Shown one piece after another: positions 8,535-17,495 of a DNA stretch of 64,000 nt. The DNA is taken from contig NZ_JASCIR010000029.1 in assembly GCF_029968095.1 (NCBI RefSeq), positions 18,063-82,062 of the forward strand, given 5' to 3'. The notes under the pieces are model-generated. The model was not told where the DNA came from, did no database searches, and saw only the letters and a program-made list of their open reading frames with translations. Source of the stretch: Streptomyces solicavernae (GTDB lineage Bacteria; Actinomycetota; Actinomycetes; Streptomycetales; Streptomycetaceae). Both the position numbers and the translations under genes were made by a program. How positions within the stretch are numbered: the stretch's first letter is position 1; each line of letters begins with the position of its first letter.

Positions 8535-9929
8535 TCACAGGACCTTGAGTTCCTCGGTGATCTCGGCCACGGAGGACTTCGCGTCACCAAAGAGCATCGA
8601 TGTCTTTCGGTCGTAGTACAACTCGTTCTCAATGCCGGCGAATCCGGGGTTCATCGAGCGTTTGAGTACGATGACGGACTGTGCGTGGTCCACGTCGAGG
8701 ATCGGCATCCCGTAGATGGGCGAGCTGGGATTTGAGCGGGCGGCGGGGTTGGTGACGTCGTTGGCACCGATCACGAGGACCACATCGGTCCGGCCGAACT
8801 CTCCGTTGATCTCATCCATCTCCTTGAGCTGTTTGTACGGCACGTCGGCTTCGGCAAGCAGCACGTTCATGTGCCCCGGCATCCGCCCGGCAACCGGGTG
8901 GATGGCGTGCTTCACCTCCACACCGCGCTGCTCAAGAAGGCCGGCCATCTCGCGCACGGCGTGCTGAGCCTGTGCCACGGCCATGCCGTAGCCGGGAACG
9001 ACGACCACCTGGCTCGCGTAGGCCATCTGAATCGCCGCGTCGGCGGCACTGGTCTGCCGGACCGTCTGATCCGCCGGCCCGTCACCCGGGCCCGCTGCGG
9101 CACCCGTTCCACCGAACCCTCCAGCGATGATGGCAGGAATCGACCGGTTCATCGCCTTGGCCATCAGGTTGGTCAGGATGGTGCCGGACGCACCGACGAT
9201 CATGCCCGCCACGATCATCACCGTGTTGTCCAGCGCCAGGCCGGTGGCCGCGGCGGACAGCCCCGTCAGCGCGTTCAGCAGCGAGATCACCACCGGCATG
9301 TCAGCACCACCGATCGGTAGCACCACCATCACACCGAGCACCGCCGACGCGGCCAGGAGCCCGACGATGAGAAGCTCGGATCCCTGGTTCATTCCGGAAC
9401 CTATGGCTACTGCACATCCGACCGAGAGGACGAGCAGGACCAGGTTGAGCAGCTGTTGGCCCCGGCCGAGGCTGATCGGCCTGCCGGGCAGGATCTCCTG
9501 CAGCTTGCCGAAGGCGATCAGCGATCCCCAGAACGACACCGAGCCGACGATTGCGGCGAACAGCGAGGTGACGGTGACATACTCGGCCACTGTCGCGTAG
9601 CCGTGGCTGTGCCGGAACTCCACCCATGAAATCAGGGCGACGGCCCCGCCGCCGACTCCGTTGAACAGGGCCACCATCTGCGGCATGGCGGTCATCTTCA
9701 CGCGTCGCGCCGCGGGCACCCCGACCACCGTCCCGATCACCAGGCCGAGCACGATCAGCCACCAGTTCCGCATCCCCGGGGTCAACAGGGTGGCCACGAC
9801 GGCGATCACCATGCCGATGCCTGCCGTGAGATTGCCGCGTACTGCCGTACGCGGCCCGGTCAGACCCGCGAGCCCGTGGATGAACAAGGAAAACGCGATG
9901 ATGTAGAGAATCGTGATCAGCTCACTCAT
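8535..9929 (-). CDS. pntB: NAD(P) transhydrogenase subunit beta
   Basis: 464 residues from ATG 9929, with AAGGTGG upstream; the stop of pntAB overlaps the start by 8 bp. The N-terminal half has about nine membrane segments. The C-terminal dIII domain carries VVVVPGYGMAVAQAQHAV, HPVAGRMPGHMNVLLAEA, VIGANDVTNPAA and KRSMNPGFAGIENELYY, the NADP(H)-binding signatures. With PntAA and PntAB it forms the proton-translocating transhydrogenase NADH + NADP+ + H+(out) -> NAD+ + NADPH + H+(in). In this operon it is last after sucCD. Within the proposed regulon it would turn formate-derived NADH into NADPH. Confidence 0.95.
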   Translation of the reverse strand: MSELITILYIIAFSLFIHGLAGLTGPRTAVRGNLTAGIGMVIAVVATLLTPGMRNWWLIVLGLVIGTVVGVPAARRVKMTAMPQMVALFNGVGGGAVALISWVEFRHSHGYATVAEYVTVTSLFAAIVGSVSFWGSLIAFGKLQEILPGRPISLGRGQQLLNLVLLVLSVGCAVAIGSGMNQGSELLIVGLLAASAVLGVMVVLPIGGADMPVVISLLNALTGLSAAATGLALDNTVMIVAGMIVGASGTILTNLMAKAMNRSIPAIIAGGFGGTGAAAGPGDGPADQTVRQTSAADAAIQMAYASQVVVVPGYGMAVAQAQHAVREMAGLLEQRGVEVKHAIHPVAGRMPGHMNVLLAEADVPYKQLKEMDEINGEFGRTDVVLVIGANDVTNPAARSNPSSPIYGMPILDVDHAQSVIVLKRSMNPGFAGIENELYYDRKTSMLFGDAKSSVAEITEELKVL

Positions 9930-10257
9930 GGCCAACCACCTTTGCTGCTCCGGCCGTAGCGGCGGTTTCGGTACCGCTGTTCGGCTTCCTCTTGAACATT
10001 CCGAGCATCCGGTCCGTCACCAGGAAACCGCCGACCACATTGATGGTGCCGAAGGCGATGGCGACGACCATGAGCACCTGGTCGAACACGCTCGACGCGG
10101 TGCGGGCGAGGACCAGGCCGCCGAGCAGGACGATGCCGTGGATCGCATTGGTACCGGACATCAGGGGGGTGTGCAGGGTGTTGGGAACCTTGGAGATCAC
10201 GGCGTGGCCGACGAAGCCGGCCAGCACCAGGATCGCCAGGTAGGCAAGGAGCATCAT
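9922..10257 (-). CDS. pntAB: NAD(P) transhydrogenase subunit alpha, membrane part (PntAB)
   Basis: 111 residues with three to four membrane segments (LLAYLAILVLAGFVGHAVISKVPNTLHTP, then GTNAIHGIVLLGGLVL and VLMVVAIAFGTINVVGGFLVTDRML). This matches the PNTB_4TM domain that is a separate gene in split-alpha transhydrogenases. Its start overlaps the pntAA stop and its stop overlaps the pntB start, indicating translational coupling of the three subunits. Confidence 0.93.
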   Translation of the reverse strand: MMLLAYLAILVLAGFVGHAVISKVPNTLHTPLMSGTNAIHGIVLLGGLVLARTASSVFDQVLMVVAIAFGTINVVGGFLVTDRMLGMFKRKPNSGTETAATAGAAKVVGHE

Positions 10258-11348
10258 CGGGTCTCCGTCAACTGGTCACTGTTTTCTGTCACGCGGCACG
10301 CGGCGAGGATCTCGTCGGAAAAGTCCGGCTTGAACTCTCCGTCGGCCACCATGAGTTCGAGCAGTGCCTGCACATTGCGGGCGTACAGCTCGCTGGCATG
10401 CTCGGGCATCGTCGCCGGCAGGTTCAGGGGTGAGCAGACAGTGACGTCGTGCCGCACCACCGTCTCGCCGGGAACGGTGAGTTCGCAGTTGCCGCCGGTG
10501 TCCCCAGCAAGATCGACGACCACGCTGCCGGGCCGCATCTGCCGCACGGCCTCGGCTGTGACCAGCCTCGGTGCCGGGCGCCCCGGGACGAGCGCGGTGG
10601 TGATCACGGCGTCGAAGCCGGAGATGGCCTCGGCCAACCGCCTCTGCTGCTCTGCTTGTTCCTCTGCGGTCAGTGCGCGGGCATAGCCGCCGTCGCCGGC
10701 CGCCTCGACGCCCAACTCAAGCCACTGCGCACCCAGCGACCGGACCTGTTCGGCGACTTCCGGCCTCACGTCGAATCCGGTGGTGCGTGCGCCCAGGCGC
10801 TTTGCTGTGGCCAGCGCCTGGAGGCCCGCGACTCCCACGCCCAGTACGAGGACGGTTGCCGGCTTCACCGTTCCGGCGGCCGTGGTGAGCATGGGAAAGA
10901 AGCGGGTGGAGCGTTCTGCGGCGAGCAGGACCGCTTTGTAGCCGGCGACGTTGGCCTGGGAGGAGAGCGCATCCATGGACTGCGCCCTGGAGATCCGGGG
11001 CACTGCCTCCATCGCCAGTCCGGTGACGTCGGCCCGGCGCAGTTCGTCCGCGATCTCGGGACTGGTGCGTGGCGCCAGGAAACCGACCACGGTGGACCCT
11101 CGTTTCAGCAGGCCGATCTCGTGGGCCGTGGGTGGGTTCACCTTCACCACGACGTCAGCCGACCACGGATCACCGATCGTGGCTCCTGCTTCCTTGTAAC
11201 TCGCGTCGGGGATCAGCGCCCCACCACCGGCCCCGCCTTCGACCACCACGGCGAGTCCCAGGGCGTGCAGCCGCTCGACCACCTTGGGCACTAGTGCGAC
11301 GCGGCATTCATCTGTCGCGGTCTCCCGAGGGACTCCGATCAGCGTCAT
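10254..11348 (-). CDS. pntAA: NAD(P) transhydrogenase subunit alpha, NAD-binding part (PntAA)
   Basis: 364 residues with the alanine dehydrogenase/PNT fold: IGVPRETATDECRVALVPKVVERL at the N-terminus and the NAD motif VLVLGVGVAGLQALATAKRLGA near residues 165-187. DAVITTALVPGRPAPRLVT and SVVVDLAGDTGGNCE are dI signatures. This soluble domain binds NAD(H) at the cytoplasmic face. It is separate from PntAB, as in many actinobacteria. The gene follows the DUF6457 gene by 15 bp. Confidence 0.95.
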   Translation of the reverse strand: MTLIGVPRETATDECRVALVPKVVERLHALGLAVVVEGGAGGGALIPDASYKEAGATIGDPWSADVVVKVNPPTAHEIGLLKRGSTVVGFLAPRTSPEIADELRRADVTGLAMEAVPRISRAQSMDALSSQANVAGYKAVLLAAERSTRFFPMLTTAAGTVKPATVLVLGVGVAGLQALATAKRLGARTTGFDVRPEVAEQVRSLGAQWLELGVEAAGDGGYARALTAEEQAEQQRRLAEAISGFDAVITTALVPGRPAPRLVTAEAVRQMRPGSVVVDLAGDTGGNCELTVPGETVVRHDVTVCSPLNLPATMPEHASELYARNVQALLELMVADGEFKPDFSDEILAACRVTENSDQLTETR

Positions 11349-11363
11349 GTTTCTTCTTCCTGG

Positions 11364-11639
11364 CTATGAGTGGGCAGGGCGTTTCGCCGTCGACGGCGTG
11401 GTGTCGCCGGAGGCCGGCACGGCGGCCGCGAGAGCACGTATCGTCTCGGCCGCGACCGGCAGGCTTGTGCCGCGTCCGACGGCGACACCCAGCAGGTATG
11501 TGGTGAGCGGCGCGGCGGGCCGTGCGACCTGGTGCGCCACGACCGACGCGAGGTCCAGCAGCGCGTCGCGGTCAAGTACGTCCCCACGCAGACCGAGCTC
11601 GGCAGCCGCCCGAGTGGTCCAACTGTCCAGTCGATTCAT
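11364..11639 (-). CDS. DUF6457-like small protein
   Basis: 91 residues; the ATG overlaps the sucD stop (ATGA). The core, LDLASVVAHQVARPAAPLTTYLLGVAVGRG, resembles DUF6457, a small helical actinobacterial domain that I associate with molybdenum-cofactor genes (MobA, FdhD) and formate dehydrogenases. Here it is inside a sucCD-pnt operon, not next to the formate dehydrogenase, but both carry the same operator motif. A role in Mo-cofactor supply for FdsA is a possible link but is inference. Confidence 0.6.
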   Translation of the reverse strand: MNRLDSWTTRAAAELGLRGDVLDRDALLDLASVVAHQVARPAAPLTTYLLGVAVGRGTSLPVAAETIRALAAAVPASGDTTPSTAKRPAHS

Positions 11640-12523
11640 GGCCGTTGCACCACGCGACGGACCAGTGTCGCGGCCTCGCTCGGTGTCCTTCCGACGAGCA
11701 CGCCCGCGGCCTCCAGCGCCTGCCGCTTGGCCTGCGCGGTACCCGAAGAGCCGGAGATGATGGCACCGGCGTGGCCCATCGTCTTGCCCTCCGGAGCGGT
11801 GAAGCCGGCGACGTAGCCGATCACTGGCTTCGTGACGTGCTCGTGGATGTAGGCGGCGGCGCGTTCCTCGGCATCGCCGCCGATCTCACCGATCATGACG
11901 ATGACGTCGGTCTCCGGGTCGTCCTGGAAGGCACGGAGCGCGTCGATGTGGGTCGTGCCGATGACCGGGTCCCCGCCGATCCCGACGCAGGTGGAGAACC
12001 CGATGTCACGCAGCTCGTACATCATTTGGTAGGTGAGCGTGCCGGATTTGGAGACCAGGCCTATCCGTCCCGGACCGCTGATGTCCGCTGGGATGATGCC
12101 CGCGTTGGACTTGCCGGGACTGATGACGCCGGGACAGTTCGGGCCGATGACGCGCGTCACGTTGCCCTTCGCAGTGGTGTGGGCCCAGATGGCGGCCGCA
12201 TCGTGAACGGGGACACCCTCGGTGATCACGACGCACATGCCGACACCCGCGTCGATCGCTTCGACGACGGCGTCCTTGGTGAACGCGGGCGGCACGAACG
12301 CCACGGAGACATCGGCCCCGGTGACGTCCATCGCCTCCGCCACCGTGCCGAAGACCGGGACGGGTGTGCCGCCGACATCGACCTTCTGACCGGCCTTACG
12401 GGGGTTCACACCACCGACGACGGTCGTTCCGGCGGCGCACATCTTGGCGGTGTGCTTCATGCCTTCGGCGCCGGTCATGCCCTGGACGATCACCTTGCTG
12501 TGTTCGGTCAGAAAGATGGCCAT
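11636..12523 (-). CDS. sucD: Succinate-CoA ligase subunit alpha
   Basis: 295 residues. It has the CoA-binding N-terminal fold (VIVQGMTGAEGMKHT, VGGVNPRKAGQ) and NCPGVISPGKSNAGIIP. The active-site phosphohistidine is His251 in GHAGAIISGSSGTA. Length and motifs are normal for SucD. It catalyses succinate + CoA + NTP <-> succinyl-CoA with SucC, whose stop is 6 bp upstream. As a second copy outside the TCA-cycle locus, bearing the oxalate-regulon operator, it may regenerate succinyl-CoA for a succinyl-CoA:oxalate CoA-transferase. Confidence 0.93.
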   Translation of the reverse strand: MAIFLTEHSKVIVQGMTGAEGMKHTAKMCAAGTTVVGGVNPRKAGQKVDVGGTPVPVFGTVAEAMDVTGADVSVAFVPPAFTKDAVVEAIDAGVGMCVVITEGVPVHDAAAIWAHTTAKGNVTRVIGPNCPGVISPGKSNAGIIPADISGPGRIGLVSKSGTLTYQMMYELRDIGFSTCVGIGGDPVIGTTHIDALRAFQDDPETDVIVMIGEIGGDAEERAAAYIHEHVTKPVIGYVAGFTAPEGKTMGHAGAIISGSSGTAQAKRQALEAAGVLVGRTPSEAATLVRRVVQRP

Positions 12524-12529
12524 CGCCTG

Positions 12530-13708
12530 TCACGCTCCTGCGGCCGCGAGTTCGGCGGCCGTCTCGGCCGCGCCGTCCATGGAATGCACCTGGCGTACGC
12601 CCGGCAGGTCCGCCTGTTCGAGGATCGCCCGGCCCTGCTCGGCGTTGTTGCCGTCCAGGCGGACCACCACGGGCCGGTTCACCGGATCTCCCTGCCCCTC
12701 AAGGAGTTGGAACGCCTGGACGATGCCGTCGGCGACCGCGTCGCAGGACGTGATCCCGCCGAAGACGTTCACCAGGACGCTGCGGACGTCCGGATCGCTG
12801 AGGATGATTTCGAGCCCGTTCGCCATCACCGCGGCGGAGGCGCCGCCCCCGATGTCGAGGAAGTTCGCGGGCCTCAGCCCGCCATGGCGCTCACCGGCGT
12901 AGGCGACGACGTCCAGTGTGGACATCACCAGGCCCGCGCCGTTGCCGATGACCCCGACCTGGCCGTCGAGCTTGACGTAGTTGAGGTCCTTCTCCCGCGC
13001 TCTGGCCTCCAACGGGTCCGCGGAGTCGGTGACCGCGAGAGTCGCGTGTTCCTTGTGCCGAAAGCGGGCGTTGCCGTCGAGTGTGACCTTGCCGTCCAGC
13101 GCCACGATGCGGTCGTTCGCGTCACGCACCAGCGGGTTGACCTCTACCAGCAGGGCGTCCTCGCTGACGAACGTCTCCCACAGCTTCACGATCGTCTCAG
13201 CGGCTGACTCCGCGACCGGTGCCGGGAACCCCGCTGCAGTGACGATCGCGCGCGCTGTCGCTTCGTTGACTCCGGTGGCGGGGCCGATGGGGATCCTCAC
13301 CAGAGCTTCGGGCTTCTCCGCCGCGAGCTGTTCGATCTCCATGCCTCCCTCCGCCGAGGCCATCGCGAGGAAGGTACGGCTCGCGCGGTCGAGCAAGAAG
13401 GAGACGTAGTACTCCTCTGCGATGTCGCTGGCCGGTGAGATCAGCACCCGCCGGACCGTGTGGCCCTTGATGTCCATGCCGAGGATGTCTCCGGCCCTGG
13501 ACGCGGCCTCGCGCGGTGTCGCGGCCATCTTCACGCCGCCGGCCCTGCCTCTGCCGCCTGTCTTCACTTGGGCCTTGACCATCACCGGAGCGCCGATCAT
13601 TTCGGCGGCGGCACGGGCCTGCTCCGGGGTCTCGGCCACGATCGCAGGGGGTACCGGGACGCCGTGCGCGGCGAAGAGGTCGCGCGCTTGGTATTCGTAC
13701 AGATCCAT
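12530..13708 (-). CDS. sucC: Succinate-CoA ligase subunit beta
   Basis: 392 residues starting at ATG 13708 (MDLYEYQARDLFAAHG), with GGGAGG upstream. This start is preferred over longer in-frame extensions because it matches the family's N-terminus exactly. ATP-grasp features include VMVKAQVKTGGRGRAGGVK and LVEVNPLVRD; the CoA-ligase domain has NGAGLVMSTLD and NFLDIGGGAS. It is the first gene of the operon sucC-sucD-DUF6457-pntAA-pntAB-pntB. A GntR-type operator lies about 60 bp upstream, so the whole operon appears to belong to the oxalate regulon. Confidence 0.93.
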   Translation of the reverse strand: MDLYEYQARDLFAAHGVPVPPAIVAETPEQARAAAEMIGAPVMVKAQVKTGGRGRAGGVKMAATPREAASRAGDILGMDIKGHTVRRVLISPASDIAEEYYVSFLLDRASRTFLAMASAEGGMEIEQLAAEKPEALVRIPIGPATGVNEATARAIVTAAGFPAPVAESAAETIVKLWETFVSEDALLVEVNPLVRDANDRIVALDGKVTLDGNARFRHKEHATLAVTDSADPLEARAREKDLNYVKLDGQVGVIGNGAGLVMSTLDVVAYAGERHGGLRPANFLDIGGGASAAVMANGLEIILSDPDVRSVLVNVFGGITSCDAVADGIVQAFQLLEGQGDPVNRPVVVRLDGNNAEQGRAILEQADLPGVRQVHSMDGAAETAAELAAAGA

Positions 13709-13769
13709 CTGTCTGCCTCCCAGCCGCTGGCGTCGATGTCCTGCGGCATGCATGGAGAATAAACGCTTG

Positions 13770-13787
13770 GGATACTGTATGCAATCC
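13770..13787. promoter_or_regulatory. GntR-type operator, site A (sucC operon)
   Basis: GGATACTGTATGCAATCC, 62 bp upstream of the sucC start. It is one of eight related sites with core TGTATRCA. Confidence 0.7.
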
Positions 13788-13884
13788 TTCCCCGCGCGCC
13801 GCGGCCCTGTTCTCCCGAAGCTGCCGCGAAGTGACAAGTAGCTCTGCGTGAGGCTCAGGCCCTCGGCTCTATGCGCCGGTGAGG

Positions 13885-14463
13885 GCCACGGGGCCGGGTC
13901 AGTTCACAAGGCCGCTCGCACCGCGATGCTGAGGGGGGTCACCGGGCGGGCGAGGAGATCGGTGAGGTTCGTCGAGTCGCCGTCGAGCCTGCCGGCGGCG
14001 ACATCGCTCTCCAGGCGCGCGAGGAAACCGGCAGTGTTCTCGTCCATGCCGCCCTGGAAGAGGATCTGCCGGAACTCCTGCGGCGTGACGGGCTGGGGCT
14101 CGACCGCCGTGCCCGACACCTCGGAAATGGTGCGCGCCAGGTCGGCGTAGGTGAAGGGCTCACCGCCCAACTCGAGCGTCACGTTGGCCTCGTAGTCGGT
14201 CAGCAGGGCCTGGGCGTCGCCGCCGGCGTGCAGGAGTACTCCACGAGCGATGTAGCGGGGTACCTCGGCGGTGTAGTTCTCGGTGTACCAGCCGTGCCGC
14301 AGAAGCGTGTGGGCGATACCGGATTCGGCCAGCATCTCCTCCGTGGCCTTGTGCTCGGGCGCGAGAACCATCGGGTTGTCCGTCGCGCGCAGGACCGATG
14401 TGTAGTAGACGCGGCCGACACCGGCGGCCTTCGCCGCTTCGATGACGTTGCGGTGCTGGGGTA
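13885..14463. repeat. Direct repeat copy 1 (NmrA gene fragment, 579 bp)
   Basis: Nearly identical to 19593-20216 in the same orientation, apart from scattered substitutions and a 45-bp internal deletion (the codons for GRIAAATRADFAEAD are missing). The match ends abruptly at GGGGTA on the inner side. The copies bracket about 5.1 kb. Confidence 0.9.
13904..14463 (-). pseudogene. Truncated NmrA/QorB-type NAD(P)-binding protein (duplicate)
   Basis: This copy keeps the C-terminal two-thirds (from PQHRNVIEAAKAAGVGRVYYTS to PLSIAVRAAL) of the intact gene at 19612-20466, but has lost the N-terminal Rossmann nucleotide-binding region. It also carries a 15-residue internal deletion. The open frame runs on to 14602 through 46 unrelated residues, which is chance. 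Without the dinucleotide-binding motif it cannot be active. It is the footprint of a partial duplication. Confidence 0.85.
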
Positions 14464-14884
14464 GGGGTTTGAGACTGGTGGGCTCGCATGTTGAGGCGTC
14501 GCGTATTCCTGCCAGGGTCATCCCTGTGGTCACCCTGAGCGATGGCCGATGGCTCTCGCTCATGACCACACTCTGGCGTGCTCTCCTGGGGTCGCTTATC
14601 ATCCGAGAACTGATTGAGGGCGTGACCTCGCGGCTGCGCGGACCTGTAACGGCCCGCCGCTTCCCAGGGGTTACACCGTCTCAGCCAACCATCGTGCTTC
14701 GGTGGTCGGGCTGAGGCGGCATGTCTCGGAACGGCCACCTTCACAGAAGGATGTCGGCCGTTGAGTTCCGGACCTTTGACGCGTCTCTTGCTCGTCGCCC
14801 TGGCAACTGTCCTGTCTCTGCTAGTCGCAGTCATCGCTGGTGTGCCGCGGATGTGCGGTCGGCCGCCGCCCGGTGTCCCGCCGA
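14464..14884. other. Intergenic region, repeat junction to Lrp gene
   Basis: No intact gene is visible. It contains the unrelated sequence fused to the NmrA fragment and, from 14761, a truncated membrane-protein start. Confidence 0.5.
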
Positions 14885-14901
14885 TCAGCGGGTGCGTTTG
14901 A
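14761..14901 (+). pseudogene. Truncated small membrane protein
   Basis: From TTG 14761, with AAGGATG upstream, the frame reads LSSGPLTRLLLVALATVLSLLVAVIAGV and then loses hydrophobicity (PRMCGRPPPG) before TGA at 14899. The start resembles Streptomyces two-to-three-TM small membrane proteins of about 60-70 residues. Only the first transmembrane helix survives. It runs into the 3' end of the convergent Lrp gene. Confidence 0.35.
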
Positions 14902-15790
14902 GTACCCGGCTCATCGGCACGATGTCGATGTCCTGGACGCCGTAGTTGCTGAGGTGTTCGTCGACGAAGGCGAGGAGGGTGCCGCCGTCCGGCAGTACGA
15001 CGTGCGCGACGAGCGAACACTCCCCGCTGGTCGCGGCGGTGAAGCGAATGCCGGGATGTGTCCGCAGAGCGGCGCCGAGTTCACCGATGCGGCCGGGGCT
15101 CATGCGGATCCACAGCATGGCGTCGGCGGTGGTGCCCCAGGCCGCCGGGTGGATGTCGGCCTCGAAATAGAGGACGCCGTCCTCGAGGAGCCGGCGGCGC
15201 CGACGGGACGCCGTGCTCGGATCGACATTGAGGTTCCGCGCCAGCTCGGAGGTCTCCATCCGGCCGTCGCGCTCGAGCAGTTCGAGGAGCCGACGGTCGG
15301 TGAGGTCGAGGTCGCGCGGCGGTGAGACGACAGCGCTCGAGGTCTCGCCCCAGACCTGCAGCAGCTCGTGGACGCGGACGCGCCGCAGACGGGGATCATG
15401 CACCAGCCGCTGGAGCGCCTCGTCGGCCTGCGCCGCAGGGGTCACAGAGCCGCACATGAGCTCGGTCGCGTCGCGAGAGAGCCGTACCCAGCGGGTGTGC
15501 TCCTGCTCAGCCATCAGCCTTGCGAGGGCGGCGACCCTGTCCGGGGCGCCCTCCGCACGTACGAGCTGCGCCAAGCGGCCACCGAACCCCGGCAGGGTCC
15601 GCCCCATGACGCGGACGACCCTCGTGGCCTGGAGGCGGGCCAGACGGCGGGCGACCGTCCGGGCGCTCACCCCGAGCTGCTCGGCGAAGCTTGCGATGCT
15701 GCCCGCCGGATCGCGGTCGAGGACAGTGAGGAGCCGTCGGTCCAGTGGGTCGAGCACGACACCCGGGGCATCCGCCGTTGTGTCCGGCAC
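14885..15790 (-). CDS. Lrp/AsnC-family regulator with two HTH domains
   Basis: 301 residues from GTG 15790, which has GGGAGG 5 bp upstream. There are two Lrp-type units in tandem: HTH 1 DRRLLTVLDRDPAGSIASFAEQLGVSARTVARRLARL and HTH 2 DRRLLELLERDGRMETSELARNLNVDPSTASRRRRRLLEDG. Each is followed by an alpha-beta ligand-binding region, the second with RMSPGRIGELGAALRTHPGIRFTAATSGECSL. Two-headed Lrp proteins of about 300-330 residues are common in Streptomyces. It is divergent from the MFS gene at 15979 and most likely regulates it and the following amidohydrolase. Confidence 0.85.
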   Translation of the reverse strand: MPDTTADAPGVVLDPLDRRLLTVLDRDPAGSIASFAEQLGVSARTVARRLARLQATRVVRVMGRTLPGFGGRLAQLVRAEGAPDRVAALARLMAEQEHTRWVRLSRDATELMCGSVTPAAQADEALQRLVHDPRLRRVRVHELLQVWGETSSAVVSPPRDLDLTDRRLLELLERDGRMETSELARNLNVDPSTASRRRRRLLEDGVLYFEADIHPAAWGTTADAMLWIRMSPGRIGELGAALRTHPGIRFTAATSGECSLVAHVVLPDGGTLLAFVDEHLSNYGVQDIDIVPMSRVLKRTR

Positions 15791-15978
15791 AGCACCTCCC
15801 ACACGATGCCGAATCCATGCAGATCTTGACGAGAAACACTTGTCTCCGCGGCTCAGAACCCCAAAATATGCTGCATACATGCATCACGCAACCGATCTCG
15901 GTGGCGCCCTGCTGAAGTGACCGCAGCAGGGGCCGCTCGCGTGCTCCTGAAGGTGACGCAATTCCACAGGAGAGCCCG

Positions 15979-17424
15979 ATGTCTGTCCCTGACCTCACAC
16001 GTACGCGTGATCCTGAGATGCCGCGATCGTCCGACACCCGCCTCATCGCGGTCGCAGCCTTCTGCTGCCTCGTCGTGGCGTTGCAGCAGACGCTTGTCGT
16101 GCCCGCGGTTCCGCAGTTCCCGAGGCTCCTGGACACCAGCACCGGGCTGACATCCTGGCTGGTGACCGCCACCCTGCTGATCGGCGCGGTCACCACCGCG
16201 ATCTTCGGACGCCTCTCCGACCTGTTCAGCAAGCGTCGCATCATGATCATTGCGATGTCGTTCGTCCTCGCGGGCTCGGTCCTCGCCCCGCTCGGAGGGA
16301 TCGAGACGCTGATCGCGGGCCGCGCCATGCAGGGCGTGGGCACCGCACTCGTACCGGTCGCGATGGCTCAGATGAAGGACATCCTGCCCGGGCGACGGGT
16401 CGGTGGAGCACTCGCGGTGCTGAGCTCGACACTGGGTGTGGGCGGGTCGATCGGCATCCCGCTGGGTGGCGTGATGCTCTCGGCGCTCGGCTGGGAGTCG
16501 ATGTTCTGGCTGTCGGCGGCCCTCTCCGTCGCGTCCATCGCGCTCATCGCCGTCGTCCTCCCGCGCAACCGCCCGAGCGACGACAGCGGTTCCTTTGACC
16601 TCACGGGCGCGATCCTGCTGTCGGTGGCCCTGCCCGCGCTGCTGGTCGGCCTGTCGCAGGGCGGCATCTGGGGCTGGGGGAGCGTCGCCACGCTCACCAC
16701 GTTCGGCATCGGAATCGTCGTCACCCTCGGCTGGGGCTTCCTCGAGCTGCGACGGACCTCGCCCATCGTGGACCTGCGCACCTCCGCCTCACGCCCGCTG
16801 CTGTTCACCAACCTGGCCTCGCTGGTGCTGGGCATCCTGATGTTCACGAACCTGTTGCTGACCACGCTGCGGCTGCAGGGTTCCGAGGCAGAGGACGGAT
16901 TCTCGTGGAGCGCGAGCTCGGCGGGATTGGCCATGATCCCGACCGCCTTGGTGATGTTCGCCGTCGCCCCTCTCAGCGCCGGGATCGCCCAGCGTTTCGG
17001 TCCGCGCAGCGTTCTCACCATCGGAGCGGCCGTCACAGCCGTCGGCTACAGCCTGGGCCTCGTTGCCTCCTTGAACGCGCCGCTGGCGATCGTGTGGACC
17101 ACGGTCATCAGCGCCGGTGTCGGCATCGGCTACGCGGCACTGCCCATGCTTGTCGTCCGCTACGCCCCCGACCGGGAGATCGGATCCGCGAACGGGGTCA
17201 ACGCACTCCTGCGCGCGATCGGCACCGCGATCGCCAGCGCCCTCGTCGCCGCGCTCACCGCGGCCATGGCACCCTCCGGAGGCGCCCGCGGCGGATCGTC
17301 GGCCGAGGCACTCACCACGATCGGATCCATCGGCTTCGCCCTCGGCGCGGCCACCATCGTCCTCGCCGCGCTCGCCCGCGCCTCGAACGAGGCGCCGTCG
17401 AAGGCCCTGCCCGAACGGGCGTGA
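15979..17424 (+). CDS. MFS transporter, DHA2 (14-TM) drug-export type
   Basis: 481 residues, start ATG 15979 with GGAG upstream. The motif-A-like GRLSDLFSKRRIMIIAM and motif-C-like GGSIGIPLGGVMLSALGWESMFW are typical of proton-coupled multidrug exporters. About fourteen hydrophobic segments fit the DHA2 family. It is divergent from the Lrp gene and 71 bp upstream of an exported amidohydrolase. The pair may export a compound and process it outside the membrane. Confidence 0.85.
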   Translation: MSVPDLTRTRDPEMPRSSDTRLIAVAAFCCLVVALQQTLVVPAVPQFPRLLDTSTGLTSWLVTATLLIGAVTTAIFGRLSDLFSKRRIMIIAMSFVLAGSVLAPLGGIETLIAGRAMQGVGTALVPVAMAQMKDILPGRRVGGALAVLSSTLGVGGSIGIPLGGVMLSALGWESMFWLSAALSVASIALIAVVLPRNRPSDDSGSFDLTGAILLSVALPALLVGLSQGGIWGWGSVATLTTFGIGIVVTLGWGFLELRRTSPIVDLRTSASRPLLFTNLASLVLGILMFTNLLLTTLRLQGSEAEDGFSWSASSAGLAMIPTALVMFAVAPLSAGIAQRFGPRSVLTIGAAVTAVGYSLGLVASLNAPLAIVWTTVISAGVGIGYAALPMLVVRYAPDREIGSANGVNALLRAIGTAIASALVAALTAAMAPSGGARGGSSAEALTTIGSIGFALGAATIVLAALARASNEAPSKALPERA

Positions 17425-17495
17425 CGACGAGCTGGCCCGCCCGGCCCGATACCTCCCCCTTCCCCTCCTATCCCCGACCTCAACCTGGAGAAAAT

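Noticed and set aside
15868..15882. GCTGCATACATGCAT between the Lrp and MFS genes as a GntR site
   Set aside because: It shares only TGCATACA; both flanks differ from the eight sites and the neighbouring genes do not belong to oxalate metabolism. It could be an Lrp site.
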